Positions 14,381 through 24,125 are shown, counted from the first letter of the stretch. The stretch: DNA of 64,000 nt from Gavia stellata (GCF_030936135.1 NC_082611.1:7331001-7395000), one strand, 5' to 3'. The notes: generated by a model from the sequence alone, not told the origin. Made by a program: numbers and translations.

Positions 14381-14420
14381 TTGCCCTGCTGCTTGCCCGC
14401 TTGCCCTGCTGCTTGCCCGC
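14381..14420 (+). repeat. Exact 20-bp tandem duplication
   Basis: TTGCCCTGCTGCTTGCCCGC occurs twice back to back (14381-14400 and 14401-14420) with no mismatch, a recent slippage or duplication event. Confidence 0.97.
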
Positions 14421-14504
14421 GCAGCCTGCGCGATGGGCCATTTTTTTATATCAGGAGGCATTTGAGAATGGCTCCACACTGGCTCAGCATTTTCTGTCTT
14501 TTTT

Positions 14505-14521
14505 AAAAAAAAAAAAAAAAA
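14505..14521 (+). repeat. Poly(A) run (17 A)
   Basis: Seventeen consecutive A residues. There is no retroposed sequence upstream that I can recognise, so it is listed only as a homopolymer. Confidence 0.9.
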
Positions 14522-15856
14522 GCAGCGTTTTCCTTTTTAAAGTGCTTCCAAATCTTTTACATCTCTTTTCCTTTTCTCTCTTTTCAACCCCCACCTTTTT
14601 TTTCCCCCCTTGTGGTCCGGGAGACCACCCTGTAAGTCTACATGACATCACGAGAGAGAATTAAACGTACTTGAAAGGCCACTTCTGTTTTGGTGGGAAC
14701 TTCTATGCAATTGCAAAGTGCCCATTAAAGCACAGGTTGTTTCCTAGAAGCATGTCCAAGCCAGTAGCGTGCAAACCCCTTCAGGGCTTCTAGAAAGCAT
14801 TCGCTTTTGAAATGCTGAAGGAAATTCAGAGATGAAAGGATAAGTCTCCCTGGCTGTGCATTTACAGTCTATTGTCTTCCATGAAGGATAGTATCACTCC
14901 TCAGTTGTGTTATTGCAGTTAATCCACTTAAATGCTATTGGATTTTCAGATGAGCTGAATTCTTTGCATCTGCTATTAAGATGCTTTGTTTAGATGAGAA
15001 AGGGCTGTTATTTAAATCACAATGAGTTCAGGGAGATGTCAGGGTGCAGCAGGCACCTTGTGCCGATCCGCGCCGGGAAAAAGGGGGCATTTTCTCGCCG
15101 GGGCGCCGGGGCGGGAGGATGCGAAAGGAACGCGAGCGGCCACCGCCCGGCTCCGGCACCGATGCTCCGCGGGCTGGCTGCGGGGGGGCCGGGCCGGGGC
15201 CGGCTGCGGCGGAGCCCCGGGGCGCCGCGTCTCCGCGGCCGCGGCGGGGAGCCCCGCGCCCGCGCATGCCGCAGCCAGGTGCCGCAGGGCGGAGGGCGCC
15301 CGCTGCCCCCCGCCCGCCCCAGCTGCGCTCTGTTGATGTTGGGGGGTGCTTTTGTATTTCTTAAGGGGGGGCTTTTCTCCTTCGCAACGAAGGCTGCGCT
15401 GCAACAGCAGCGAAGGAGCTACGTTAAAAAACCCACCACCACCACACAACCAGCGCCACCCCGCCCCTCCCCTCCTGCAAAAGGCGAGCCCCCCCCCCCC
15501 CAAAGAAAAAAAAATAACAACGATAAAAAAAGCCACCCAAACCCTCCGCGGTCATGGCGATCTCTTCCGCCTTATGTAAAAGGCAGGGGCACAAGGTGGA
15601 TCCCGTAAGGTTACACGGCGGCTGTTGCGCAGCAGCTCCCAGCCCTTCCCCGCGCCTCGGCGCGGCGGCTCCCCCGCCCCAGTGCCGCAGAGGGCCGGGG
15701 CGGCGGGCAGGCTGCCCCGCTCCCCCCCGGCCCCCCCCGGCGCTCCTCCGGCTCCTTTCTTTTTTCCTCGCATGTGGGCAGAGCCCCTCCGGCCCCGCGA
15801 GCAGGGGCTGCAGCTGGCGGCAGCCCCCACTACTTGTTGTTTGTGGGTTTGGTGCC

Positions 15857-15904
15857 GGGAGTACCGGGAGGAGGGACGGGGGAGGCGCATGGCAGGGAGG
15901 GGAG
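15857..15904 (+). promoter_or_regulatory. PDGFA: G-rich purine tract, candidate proximal promoter element
   Basis: A run of G-rich blocks (GGGAGGAGGGACGGGGGAGG, then GGCAGGGAGGGG) ends directly before a TATA-like site. The human PDGF-A promoter has a nuclease-hypersensitive G-rich element just upstream of its start site that binds Sp1-type factors and can form a G-quadruplex. Position and composition suggest a counterpart here, although the G blocks are shorter and more interrupted. This is inference from layout. Confidence 0.4.
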
Positions 15905-15906
15905 CG

Positions 15907-15914
15907 GTATATGC
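15907..15914 (+). promoter_or_regulatory. PDGFA: TATA-like element (GTATATGC)
   Basis: A TATATG core follows the G-rich tract within a few bases. A start site some 30 nt downstream (about 15940) would give a leader of about 870 nt, close to the roughly 845 nt I recall for human PDGFA. A second TATA-like run at 16033-16045 could instead act as a core promoter. Confidence 0.4.
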
Positions 15915-16032
15915 TGCTCCTCGCCGGAGCCACGCTCCAGACAGGCCACCGCTTCGGAGCGAGCCCGGGAGCCCTCCCTCCGCCAGGAGTTGCAGTTCGT
16001 CTCCGATCCCCTTGGGATTTAAACCTTCTTGC

Positions 16033-16045
16033 ATATATATATTTT
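16033..16045 (+). promoter_or_regulatory. PDGFA: Alternative TATA-like run
   Basis: An alternating TATATATATATTT segment is followed by a pyrimidine-rich stretch (16046-16083). It may be a second core promoter, or simply an AT-rich part of the leader. Confidence 0.2.
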
Positions 16046-16449
16046 CTTTTTTGGCCTTCCTTCTCCTCCTCTCTTTTTCTCCCGTGCAAAGTGGAGAAGG
16101 AACTGCACCGAGGCAGCCCGCGAGATCTTGCAATATTTATCACTGCTATTATTCGTAATTAATTATTATTTTTAACCTCACCCCAGCCGGGGAGGGAAGC
16201 GGGACCATTCCCAGCAAGAGAAACATTTCGAGCCGTTATCAATAAAGATCCTTTTTTAATTTTTTTTTATTTTTCCCCCCCTTTTTGAGGCAGGGGCAGA
16301 GGGTGGAGGGCACGCATAGCGGGGTGGGGGAGAAGCCGGCAAATAGAGCAATCCCTCAGTCCCGGCGCGGAGCGGGAGGCCGCGGCGGCGGGGGGAGGCG
16401 GGCCCCAGCGCCGCCCGCCGCGAGGGGGGCCAGCCGCCCCAGACAGGTG

Positions 16450-16503
16450 ATGGGCGTTTCGGCTGCGCTCCGGATCGACTCCTTGGGTTTCACTTTGGTC
16501 TGA
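16450..16503 (+). CDS. Upstream ORF 1 in PDGFA leader (17 aa)
   Basis: ATG GGC GTT ... TGA, 17 codons plus stop, inside the estimated leader. The start has A at -3 and G at +4 (CAGGTGATGG), a good context for recognition. No similarity to a known peptide is claimed; any role would be regulatory. Confidence 0.35.
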   Translation: MGVSAALRIDSLGFTLV

Positions 16504-16514
16504 TCTAAGCAAAT

Positions 16515-16538
16515 ATGCAGAAGTACCGGCTGGTCTAG
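16515..16538 (+). CDS. Upstream ORF 2 in PDGFA leader (7 aa)
   Basis: ATG CAG AAG TAC CGG CTG GTC TAG. The surrounding bases (AAATATGCAGAAGTACCGG) closely resemble a stretch I recall from the human PDGFA leader, so this upstream AUG is probably conserved. The recall has not been aligned. The start context has A at -3 and C at +4. Confidence 0.4.
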   Translation: MQKYRLV

Positions 16539-16674
16539 TCGTAAGAGCCAAGAGGAGCGAGCGAGAGCAGCAGAAAGGAGAGCAGCCGCGCTCCCGTAGC
16601 GAGGGGAACGTACAAACAGCGGCAGCGCCGTAATTAAACCACCGCCGCCCCGAGGCAGCCCCGACCCACCCTGG

Positions 16675-16728
16675 ATGCGGAGGACCCCCGAGCCACCCCG
16701 CTGCCTTTCCCCTGAGGGATGGTACTGA
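16675..16728 (+). CDS. Upstream ORF 3 in PDGFA leader (17 aa)
   Basis: ATG CGG AGG ACC CCC ... TGG TAC TGA, 17 codons plus stop. It overlaps the start of upstream ORF 4 in a different frame, so ribosomes using it would pass the ORF 4 start codon while translating. Confidence 0.3.
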   Translation: MRRTPEPPRCLSPEGWY

Positions 16729-16814
16729 ATTTCTGCGCGGCAGGAGCCGGCCTGCAGCTCCTCTCCAGCAGCGTTGCCTTCCCCCCGTCTCTAAAGTGCA
16801 CTAGACCGCGATGA
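16719..16814 (+). CDS. Upstream ORF 4, overlapping the PDGFA start codon (31 aa)
   Basis: This frame opens at ATGGTACTGAATTTC and reads 31 codons to TGA at 16812-16814, which shares its first two bases with the PDGFA start codon (ATGA overlap, 16811-16814). Its own start context is strong (G at -3, G at +4) and better than that of PDGFA (G at -3, A at +4). The first bases match a segment I recall in the human leader. Such an arrangement would make PDGFA translation depend on leaky scanning or termination-reinitiation. No evidence of translation can be had from sequence alone. Confidence 0.5.
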   Translation: MVLNFCAAGAGLQLLSSSVAFPPSLKCTRPR

Positions 16815-16873
16815 GGACCTGGGCTTGCGTGTTGCTGATAGGTTTTGGCTACCTGTCCTTTACCTTCTCCGAG
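16811..16873 (+). CDS. PDGFA: PDGFA coding exon 1 (signal peptide)
   Basis: This exon encodes residues 1-21: Met-Arg-Thr-Trp-Ala-Cys, then a hydrophobic stretch (VLLIGFGYL), ending in Phe-Ser-Glu. That is a typical cleaved signal peptide, with cleavage expected close to the exon end. The start was chosen because it begins the only open frame leading into the donor and because the opening MRTWAC matches the PDGF-A family. The start context has G at -3 and A at +4, which is adequate but not optimal. The donor GAG|GTAGGT follows at phase 0. The exon lies inside the CpG island, and an upstream ORF in another frame ends on top of this start codon. Confidence 0.97.
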
Positions 16874-18163
16874 GTAGGTGAGAGCGGCTTCCTGCGTTCT
16901 CGGTCCCCGGGGGACGCCGCAGCCGCGGGCCGGGGCGAGCCGGCGGCGGAGGGCACGGGGGAGCGCGCTGCCCACCTGGGCTCCGCGGGCATCCCCGCGC
17001 CCCGGCCTGGCCGGCACCGCTCGCCCTGCCCCTGCCCCAGCCCCTGCCCCAGCCCCTGCCCCAGCCCCTGCCCCTGCCCCAGCCCCTGCCCCTGCCCCTG
17101 CCCCAGCCCCTGCCCCAGCCCCTGCCCCTGCCCCTGCCCCAGCCCCTGCCCCAGCCCCTGCGCGGCCGAGGCAGAAAGCAAGTTGCCGTTGCGTGCATGC
17201 CAGAGGCGAAGGGGAATGTCTGTGCATGCCGCTCCGGGGCTGCCGGCTGCCCTTAAAAATTATATATGTATCTATATTACACATAGATATATTCACGCCC
17301 CGCGGGTGCGAAGGGGCTGCGGCTATTTGCAAGCAGAGCGGTGCGCGGAGCCGCCTGGCAGCGGCCGCCCCCGCGGCGCACGGCGCTGCGCACAGCCGAC
17401 CGCGGACACCGTTAGTGCCGCGGGCAGAAGTTGGTTGAATACCCCCCGCCAAACGCCCCTCCCCGGTTTTTGAAGATCACCCGGCTCAGAGCGAGGGCGA
17501 GGGCCGGGCTCCAGCCCGCCCGCACACGGCTGCTCGGGGACGGAGGGGGGCGCGGAGCCGCGTCTTGGGGTTGCTACAGGTGGCCCCGGTCGGGGCGAGC
17601 GCGGTGCTCGGCGCTGCACGGCGACGCTAACTTTTCCCGGGACCGGGTCTGCTCGGCACTGGGAGCCGCGACGTGGGCGCTGGTAGGATGGCGGTAGCCC
17701 CGTGGGACACGGTCCTCCTCCTCCCCGGGTCGGGGGAGCCCGCGCCCGCGGTGCGCTTCACGCCCGCTCGGGCAAACTTCATCAGCCGGCTGCCCGGGGC
17801 GGGTTTCCAGCCGTCGAGCGGGGCTCGGGGAGCGGAGGCGCCGCTCCGCCGGGCACACGCTCCGCCAGGCCGGAGCCGTGCGGAGCTGCCCGCCCGGGCG
17901 AGCCGTGGCGCAGTTCAGCTGGCGGCGGGCGGCGCGCAGCCCCCGCGGGCGCGCAGGCGGGGGCGGCGGGGAGCGCTCCAGCGCCCGGCCGGGCGGGGGG
18001 TGTGTGGATTTTTCCCCTGCTGCGTCCAAACGCGTCCAGCAAGCACCCTGCACCCTCCATAAAACCCCAAACGCCCCGAAGCGCTCAGTCCCCGGTGCTG
18101 CAAGGGCGTGGGGGAGTGCTGCGCGGGGCTGCGCGGTGACCCGCGGTGTGTGTGTCTTTGAAG
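16874..18163 (+). other. PDGFA: PDGFA intron 1
   Basis: 1,290 nt, GT-AG, wholly inside the CpG island. It holds the hexamer minisatellite at 17024-17161 and a short AT-rich patch at about 17256-17297. Several long open frames on both strands here are by-products of GC-rich repetitive sequence. Confidence 0.9.
17024..17161 (+). repeat. Hexamer minisatellite (CCCTGC/CCCAGC), 23 units
   Basis: Twenty-three perfect 6-bp units with no length variation: 15 of CCCTGC and 8 of CCCAGC, arranged in higher-order groups (T-A and T-T-A or T-T-T-A patterns). It begins 151 nt after the exon 1 donor. On the - strand it reads as repeated GGGGC blocks, giving dozens of G4 runs spaced by 2 nt, i.e. strong G-quadruplex potential on the PDGFA template strand. 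Any frame is open in all directions, which explains the long spurious ORFs across it. Confidence 0.97.
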
Positions 18164-18260
18164 GAGGCCGAGATCCCGCAGGAGCTCATCGAGCGGCTGG
18201 CGCACAGCGAGATCCACAGCATCCGCGACTTGCAGCGCCTCCTGGAGATTGACTCCGTAG
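18164..18260 (+). CDS. PDGFA: PDGFA coding exon 2 (propeptide)
   Basis: This exon encodes residues 22-53 plus the first base of codon 54. It starts with Glu-Ala-Glu-Ile-Pro and continues through an amphipathic helical stretch ([20 protein letters not shown]), which is the N-terminal propeptide of PDGF-A. The propeptide helps folding and is removed during secretion. The acceptor is a short pyrimidine tract ending ...TTTGAAG before 18164; the donor is GTAG|GTAAAT. Its 97-nt length equals what I recall for mammalian PDGFA exon 2. The exon sits at the 3' side of the CpG island. Confidence 0.96.
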
Positions 18261-20499
18261 GTAAATTAGTCCCGTCCTCCTTCCTTCCGCGCCGTCGGCC
18301 GCCGCCGCCCCGGGGGAGGAGGCACCGCGGGCGGCCGCGGCGCAGCGCCCCGCACGCCTCTCGCCGCTCCGCCGGCGCGGCCCGGGCTGCCTCGCCTCGG
18401 GGACGAGACCCGAGCAGGGACCCGGCCTCAAGAGCCAGGCTGCCCTGGGCAGGGGAGCTTTATTGCAAAGGGAGGCGGCGGCCAGGGGGCCGATCGGGGA
18501 TTAAAACTTCGGGGGGTTCAGGGTGGAGAGGGACCTAGTGACCCTCGGTGTTTTCAGACCTCTCTGTCTCTCAGCGGAGAAGAATTTCCGTAAGGTTTGT
18601 TGTTGGTCTTGCATTGCTCTGTTATCTTTAAACTACTGTCCTAGAGGTATTTAAAATATTTGAAACAATATTTATGAATGAAGTAATGTCTCTTCAAGCG
18701 CTGGGCTTTATTAAAAGGAAAATAAACCGTCCGCGCTGATTTTAAACAGGAACCTGCATATGAAGCTTACCCTTAAAAATACACTTTTTTCCGAAAGAAA
18801 ACAGTGCAGGGTTATTTTCTGCATCATTAGGCATGCAAATGGGTGTAGTGAGAACGTGCAGTTCAAGCAGATCGTTGCAGCAGTAAATCAGACCTAGAAG
18901 CACTGTATTACTGGGTTTCTTATCATTCGGTTTCACTTGATGCACTTTGTTCCTGGTGGTTTCTTCCCTCAGTTGGGAGAGAATAAACCCGGCACCTTTG
19001 ATGTGCCCGAGGGAAACCTGCATCTTTCTGAAGAGCAAACATGGAGAAAAATGAATGAGTTCTTGCTTGCGTTGGTACTGGGCCATCTCCTTTTAAACCA
19101 TATGCTGTGTATTTTTGTAAAGTCTGTGCCAGGTTCAATCACCTTCATTCAGTGTTGCAGGATCCTTCTAGAGTTTAACTGACTGCTTTTTGTATGGTGC
19201 TGTATTAATGGGCAGGAATGCACTAGGAACGTGTTTTACAGACATAGCTTTCAATTTTCATGCGATGAGGGAGCAAACGGTTTCCCATTACACTGAAAAT
19301 GGGAATATTTCTCTCTTGCACAATACTTTACCATAGAGGCTAATTACTAATTACCAGATTTGCTGGCATGGGTTTAATATTTTTGGAGGGCAATGCTTCA
19401 TCGTTATTGCTTATCACTGCAATTAAAGAAGCTTTCACAACAGGGAAGGGGTGTGCAATACATATTTCCCCACTGAAGACTGTTTTGGACCAGGCAAGTG
19501 CACTACTGCTAAAATCTTTTTCCCAGTGAACTCAGTGGAAGGCTTGGCTGTTGTTGCAGAAGGGCTGGATCTGAGTGCTAGCATTGTAAAATCCTGCATG
19601 CTTCTTCTGCGTTTGAGTCAGTATTCTGTAGCTACCAGAATACATTATTTTTTTCAAATACCCCAGTGTAACAAGCACATGCTTCATGTTTAAATACCAG
19701 TTACAAGGAGAGCAAAAGTTCACATGGCTCCATTGCAAGAGAATCAAGCAGGCAAGTGGAGCAACGGCGGGAGCTGAATAAATTAGTGGATGTAGCAGAG
19801 AAATTTATTTCAGAAAATAATTATTTAACTCGTGGCAAATATTAACCAGAGGATGCATGACCAAAAATTGATGAGGTCAGCCACAAGTTTACCATTTCAT
19901 TTTGCTGTTTTTATGCAATTTGTCAGTTTAGAAACGATTAGAGAAACAAGACACATAAATATTTTACTATTTCAACATGAAACAGCGATGCCTTAAGAAA
20001 TGAACTCAAACAACATTAAAAAAGAAAACCAAAATACTCAGCCTTTCACCCTGTTCTTGCTTGTGTGCTCCTTTTCTGAGCTACACAGGCAGGCTTGGAT
20101 CTTTGTAGAGAGTAACCGGTCTTTACCACTTGCATTTACATTTTCTGGGCGCAGTCCTGCAGTCTTTACTGTCATGAGTAATTCTTACTAAGGGGTTATC
20201 AGAGTGACTAATCGAACATTGAAATTACCATGTTTTCTTCAGTAAACAGGATCGGGCCTGTTTACTATATTTAGTATTAGCTTGGATTAGCAAATCAAAT
20301 GTTTTCTAGTTGTCACTGGTAAGATGATATTTCTGAAATGTATTTCCTTAGGGCTGTAGTTGCATTTAAGGAAGGGCTAGTTCAGTGAGGGCTTGTACAG
20401 TAGATGTATTTCTGTTTTCTAGCATATACTGATTTAAACTGAGGCTCAGAATAAAAACACTCCGGTGATTATTTTCTCCCTCATTTTAGTGCATGGTAT

Positions 20500-20595
20500 T
20501 GCCAGTCCTTCTGCATGTGAGTAGCCCCGTTTAAACTCAGTGGGTGGACTCGAGGACTAATGATCCTGTAGGGGAAGAGTTTGCAGGATCAGGCA
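20500..20595. repeat. Ancient palindromic repeat, type A
   Basis: Reads GCCAGTCCTTCTGCATGTGAG at the left, a degraded central palindrome (CCCGTTTAAACTCAGTGGG), and GTTTGCAGGATCAGGC at the right. This fits a foldback element common in turtle, crocodile and bird DNA, with arms containing 'GATCCTGCAAA' and a core like 'CCCATTGACTTCAATGGG'. It looks like a non-autonomous DNA transposon remnant. The family name is not assigned. Confidence 0.55.
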
Positions 20596-22904
20596 CGCAT
20601 GCAGAAAATGTCTGATATTCCTGAGTAACAAGACAGAATCTCTGGAAAATGAAGGAAGAGCAGTCATTTTTCTCTCCTGCAATGCAAAGCATGTATTTTT
20701 AATTGGAAAAGTAAGTTTTGTAAGTCAGAGTGGGCAGGTTTTTCTTCTATTCTGACAGATTTGGTCTCTATATTGTAGCGCAGAGATGACTGATAACCCC
20801 CTTCATAAAATTAGAAACCACACCCCCAGACCATCTGGCATATTACTTAAAGAAAAACACTACCCAACATGGAGCTTATCATTGTATTCAAAAAAGAAAA
20901 TCCAGGCCAATTTGTCAGAGCCCAGTGCTGCGTGTCCGATTCAAAGAGAAATCCTGTAAAGGCAACATGAAAGTTCTCTGCTTGTATCAGAAAACAGGGT
21001 CTTATATTAATTTGCTGTGATTGGGATCCATAGTCAGCAATGGAGTTTCATTGGCGTGACAGAGAGCAGAGTCTGACCCTATTTAAAACAGAAAGCATGC
21101 AGGATCCCAGGAAGTAGGCAGCTGTAGCGTGCAGAGTACAGTTTTACTACTAACAGACTAAATCACCGAAACGGGGGCATTTCCTACATTCCGCCTGTGA
21201 AGTTCTCTTTGGCTTAGCAGCGTGGTTTTTTCTCCTCGCGCTTCACCTCTCCCATCTGTCCTGTGGGAGGTAGAGTTCATTTCATCACCTATTATGCTTG
21301 CCTCCCGCTGGGAACATATTTTCCCCCAGTCATCTCCCTGCGTGGGGAAACATTGGGCTGAGTGTGCTTCTTTGCATGGTGTACGGGCATCAACCACAGG
21401 GTCACCTTAGGCCATGTGAATTTAACGGCCTGTGATTAAGAACTAGCAGAGCAGCTTTCATGAAGTGGAGAAACGTTCTAAATTAACAGTACATTTTCAT
21501 GGAAAAGTGTTAGATGGCTGCAGAGCTCAGTCTATTGGGAAATCTTCTGTTGACTTTGTGGCTTTTGGTGTGGTGCTCAAATCAAGGATGTTACACTGCA
21601 ATGTGTTAGCTTTCCTTGCACCTCTTAAACATTATGAGAGGCGGGCATCTGCCGTGTGTGTCCTGTGTTTTCCCGGAGACAGACAGAGGCAATACTCCTC
21701 CTGCTTTACAGTTGGTTGATCACATCTAGGTAAAAGGAAAAAAACTAAACAAAACAGGATCTTGCAGGCTGCTACTTATATTTCCTTTAATAGATCAAAG
21801 TTGAAAACTTAATGACATCTATCTCTGCAGTTGGATGTCAGAAGGGCATATTTTGCATCAGCCAGAAAGAAGATCAAACAAACAGATTGACGTTGCCTTG
21901 GGCTTTCTGGCTCTAGGACCGATTTGTAAGACAGACCATTTCAGTTTATTGTACCTTACACTGAATTCTTGAAAAAACGCATAATGAGAATTTCCTAAGC
22001 TGCTGCTGTTGGTACTAGAAGTCTTGGACCTATACATTTTGGATGCACATCAAAGTGACATCTAGAAGGGTTTGTGTTAAGACTGCATATATTGGGGATT
22101 GTACCTCACAATAAATTGGGAAGAGATGGCAATGCGAAAGTATAAATTGATAAATACAAGATAACAGTAGTCTTAGGATGCTTTCCACATGCTTATTTAG
22201 GGAGAAGAGTAATCGCATACTGGCAGAATGTCACAGGAACTCTGTGATTTATACTCCATGACCCAGTGGAAAAATGCCAATCTGACAAAAAAGAACAATT
22301 TCAGCTACACTAATGGATTGACCAAGGCTAATTGCAAGAGTTTTTCTACCCATCATTGATATGTTGTCAGTGCATAAAAGATTACAGAGAAATTTCTTGA
22401 TCGGCTGCCATGAAAACATTTTTTATTATTAAAACATTAAAAGAGAGCTGCATTAATCTGGCTCTGTGCAGCGTCCTCCATCTTCGCTTAGTGACAAGCA
22501 GTGTTCAATTTCTAAACTAAGAACCATCCCTTTCTAAGCTTTCTGCCCTAAGCCTAATTTTGTGAGGTGCTAAGCACCCGTAAACTCCCATTTCCTTTGC
22601 TAAGAGCTGAAACACCTTATCCTGCAACTTCATGCTCCTAAGTCAGTACACTGGGGTAAAAATTGATGCAAATTGATGTGATTTGTCTGGGAATCCTTTT
22701 ACTGGATTGCAAATTAGGTATCAGGCTTCTTTAAAGTCAAACTGGAGAGTGCTATTTGTAATTACCGTAGCATCGTTGTTTTAATGAAATAAAAGAAGGT
22801 CTTCTGGCCACGCATCCAGAGTCAAGTGTGGGTTTCAAAGCTGACTTTGTGATTTTTCAGTCCTGCTCGGGCAGGACTCTTAAAGATTGCTTGAAGTGCA
22901 GTGA

Positions 22905-22932
22905 TTTTCCCATTGACTTCACGGGGAAGTGG
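22905..22932. repeat. Short palindromic core (TTCCCATTGACTTCACGGGGAA)
   Basis: The core TTTTCCCATTGACTTCACGG is a near-perfect inverted repeat matching the centre of the palindromic repeat families elsewhere in this window. The arms are too decayed to follow. Confidence 0.35.
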
Positions 22933-23849
22933 AATTCCTTCCAAATGCCTGTGGGGATCATGGGGACACCAAGTCCCTTTAGCATTATAGTGTCTTCTGG
23001 CACCAGCCATGTGCTCCATAATTCTGTTTATTAAAAAAAGAACACAATGATGCTGTGTCGATAGAAGTAATACAATTTGTGTTGCATAATGCATTGAGGT
23101 TTGACTGGAACTTGATTTGCAGTCTGCTGTGCTAGCTGCGTAGATCTCTTTTTTTAACCCCCACAGCAAGACATGAACTTACGAAATGATATACATGCCT
23201 AAGATATGTAGCGAGACAGTGAGATACAGTATGAGCCAGAGGCCTTCTTCACCTTAGAAATCATCTTATAAGCAACACATGCTCCTCGACATGTCATTTT
23301 GCTTTATAAACATGATGCTAGAATATGGCTAATTGCAGCTGAGTTGAGCAGTTATATATAAGCACATGGCTTAACATATTGGTTAGCTGATCATACTATT
23401 CCTTTAGTCTTACCAGTTTCTTCAAACAAGACAGCAAGAAATCAGTCATGTTAGAAGGGAGCTACGCCAGCGTGTTGAATGTGGGATTAGGACCTGTGGC
23501 TCAGGCCTGCCGTACAGCTGGCATCATCGACGGTTTCTCTTTTCAGCAAGATGTCTGTGCCCACCAAGCAGTTCGGATTAGAGGCATTAGTTTTGTGTTT
23601 AATCTTCTTTAAACACTGTTTGCATGCAGACAGAGATGCTTCTTGCTCTGAGCCTACCTTGGATCTTACACTGAGCAGAATTCATGCTGCTTTCCTTTGA
23701 GTATGTTGCCTCAAATTGAGAGAGAGGTTGCGACAACTCGAAGCTGCCAAAAAGGAGGTCAGTACTGAGGTGTTGGGTGGCTGAGCGTTAGGAAGCGGAA
23801 GAGGGCTGGAGGAACATCAGGACGGATCCTCATTTTGCATAACACTATT

Positions 23850-24010
23850 TGGGGTCAGGTGGAGGGCCTGGTGCCATTGGAATGGGATGCAGGAGACCTG
23901 GCTCCACTCCCCAGCTCAGTTGCAAACTTCCTGTGGGCAAGCCATTTTATTTATCATCCCACTGATGAGTTTTCTGGAGTATGGGGTACCATAAAAGCAG
24001 AAATAAAATC
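23850..24010 (-). repeat. MIR-like (CORE-SINE) fragment, reverse orientation
   Basis: Recognisable stretches are GGAGACCTGGCTCCACTCCC, CAGCTCAGTTGCAAACTTCC, and TGTGGGCAAGCCATTTTATT. They correspond in order to the reverse complement of the MIR-type consensus (GACCTGGGTTC... CCCAGCTCTGCCAC... CCTTGGGCAAGTCACTT). Boundaries are approximate. Confidence 0.6.
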
Positions 24011-24084
24011 CATTAGTCATTGCTGTGTTACATTACAGGACTGGGACTGCAAATAAGGCCTACTATCAGCTAATCAGGTTCCAA

Positions 24085-24125
24085 AATTTCCCATTGAAAT
24101 CAATGGGAAACGAGCACTCTACATA
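24085..24125. repeat. Short palindromic core (type B)
   Basis: TTTCCCATTGAAATCAATGG followed by GAAACGAGCACTCTACAT. This resembles the common 'CTCCCATTGACTTCAATGGGAGTTAGGCACCTA' repeat fragment in sauropsid genomes. Confidence 0.45.

Larger units (their letters stand above)
9968..15049. other. 5' flank between CR1 and the CpG island, no recognisable gene
   Basis: Mixed-composition non-coding sequence. It contains a small CpG-rich patch at about 12930-13080, a 20-bp tandem duplication at 14381-14420 and a poly(A) run at 14505-14521. No exon, RNA gene or protein match was recognised. Confidence 0.7.
15940..16810 (+). other. PDGFA: PDGFA 5' leader (5' UTR), estimated
   Basis: A long leader upstream of the start codon, with the start estimated from the TATA-like element. 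No splice acceptor is needed, because the leader reads continuously into exon 1. It has an AT-rich 5' part (about 16020-16265) and a very GC-rich 3' part. It holds four AUG codons before the PDGFA start, each opening a short frame listed separately. Long, structured, AUG-bearing leaders are known in this gene and point to control of translation. Confidence 0.6.
15050..18520. promoter_or_regulatory. PDGFA: CpG island over PDGFA promoter, exon 1 and exon 2
   Basis: By eye the stretch is dense in C, G and undepleted CpG, in sharp contrast to both flanks. It is broken by an AT-rich leader segment at about 16020-16265 and a short AT patch at about 17256-17297. It spans the upstream promoter region, the whole leader, exons 1 and 2 and intron 1. 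The boundaries are visual estimates. Confidence 0.85.

Noticed and set aside
14505..14521. Poly(A) run as the tail of a processed pseudogene
   Set aside because: The sequence before it shows no mRNA-like or SINE-like similarity and no target-site duplication could be seen.
15424..16162. Frames of about 200-240 aa on both strands upstream of exon 1
   Set aside because: They lie in the CpG island and overlap each other in most frames, with no recognisable protein; the region fits promoter and leader.
16634..17452. A 272-aa open frame on the - strand, and similar frames on both strands, across PDGFA exon 1 and intron 1
   Set aside because: They are created by the 6-bp minisatellite, which cannot contain a stop in any frame (Ala-Gly, Pro-Ala and Ser-Pro-Cys-Pro runs), and by CpG-island composition. 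No domain is recognisable.
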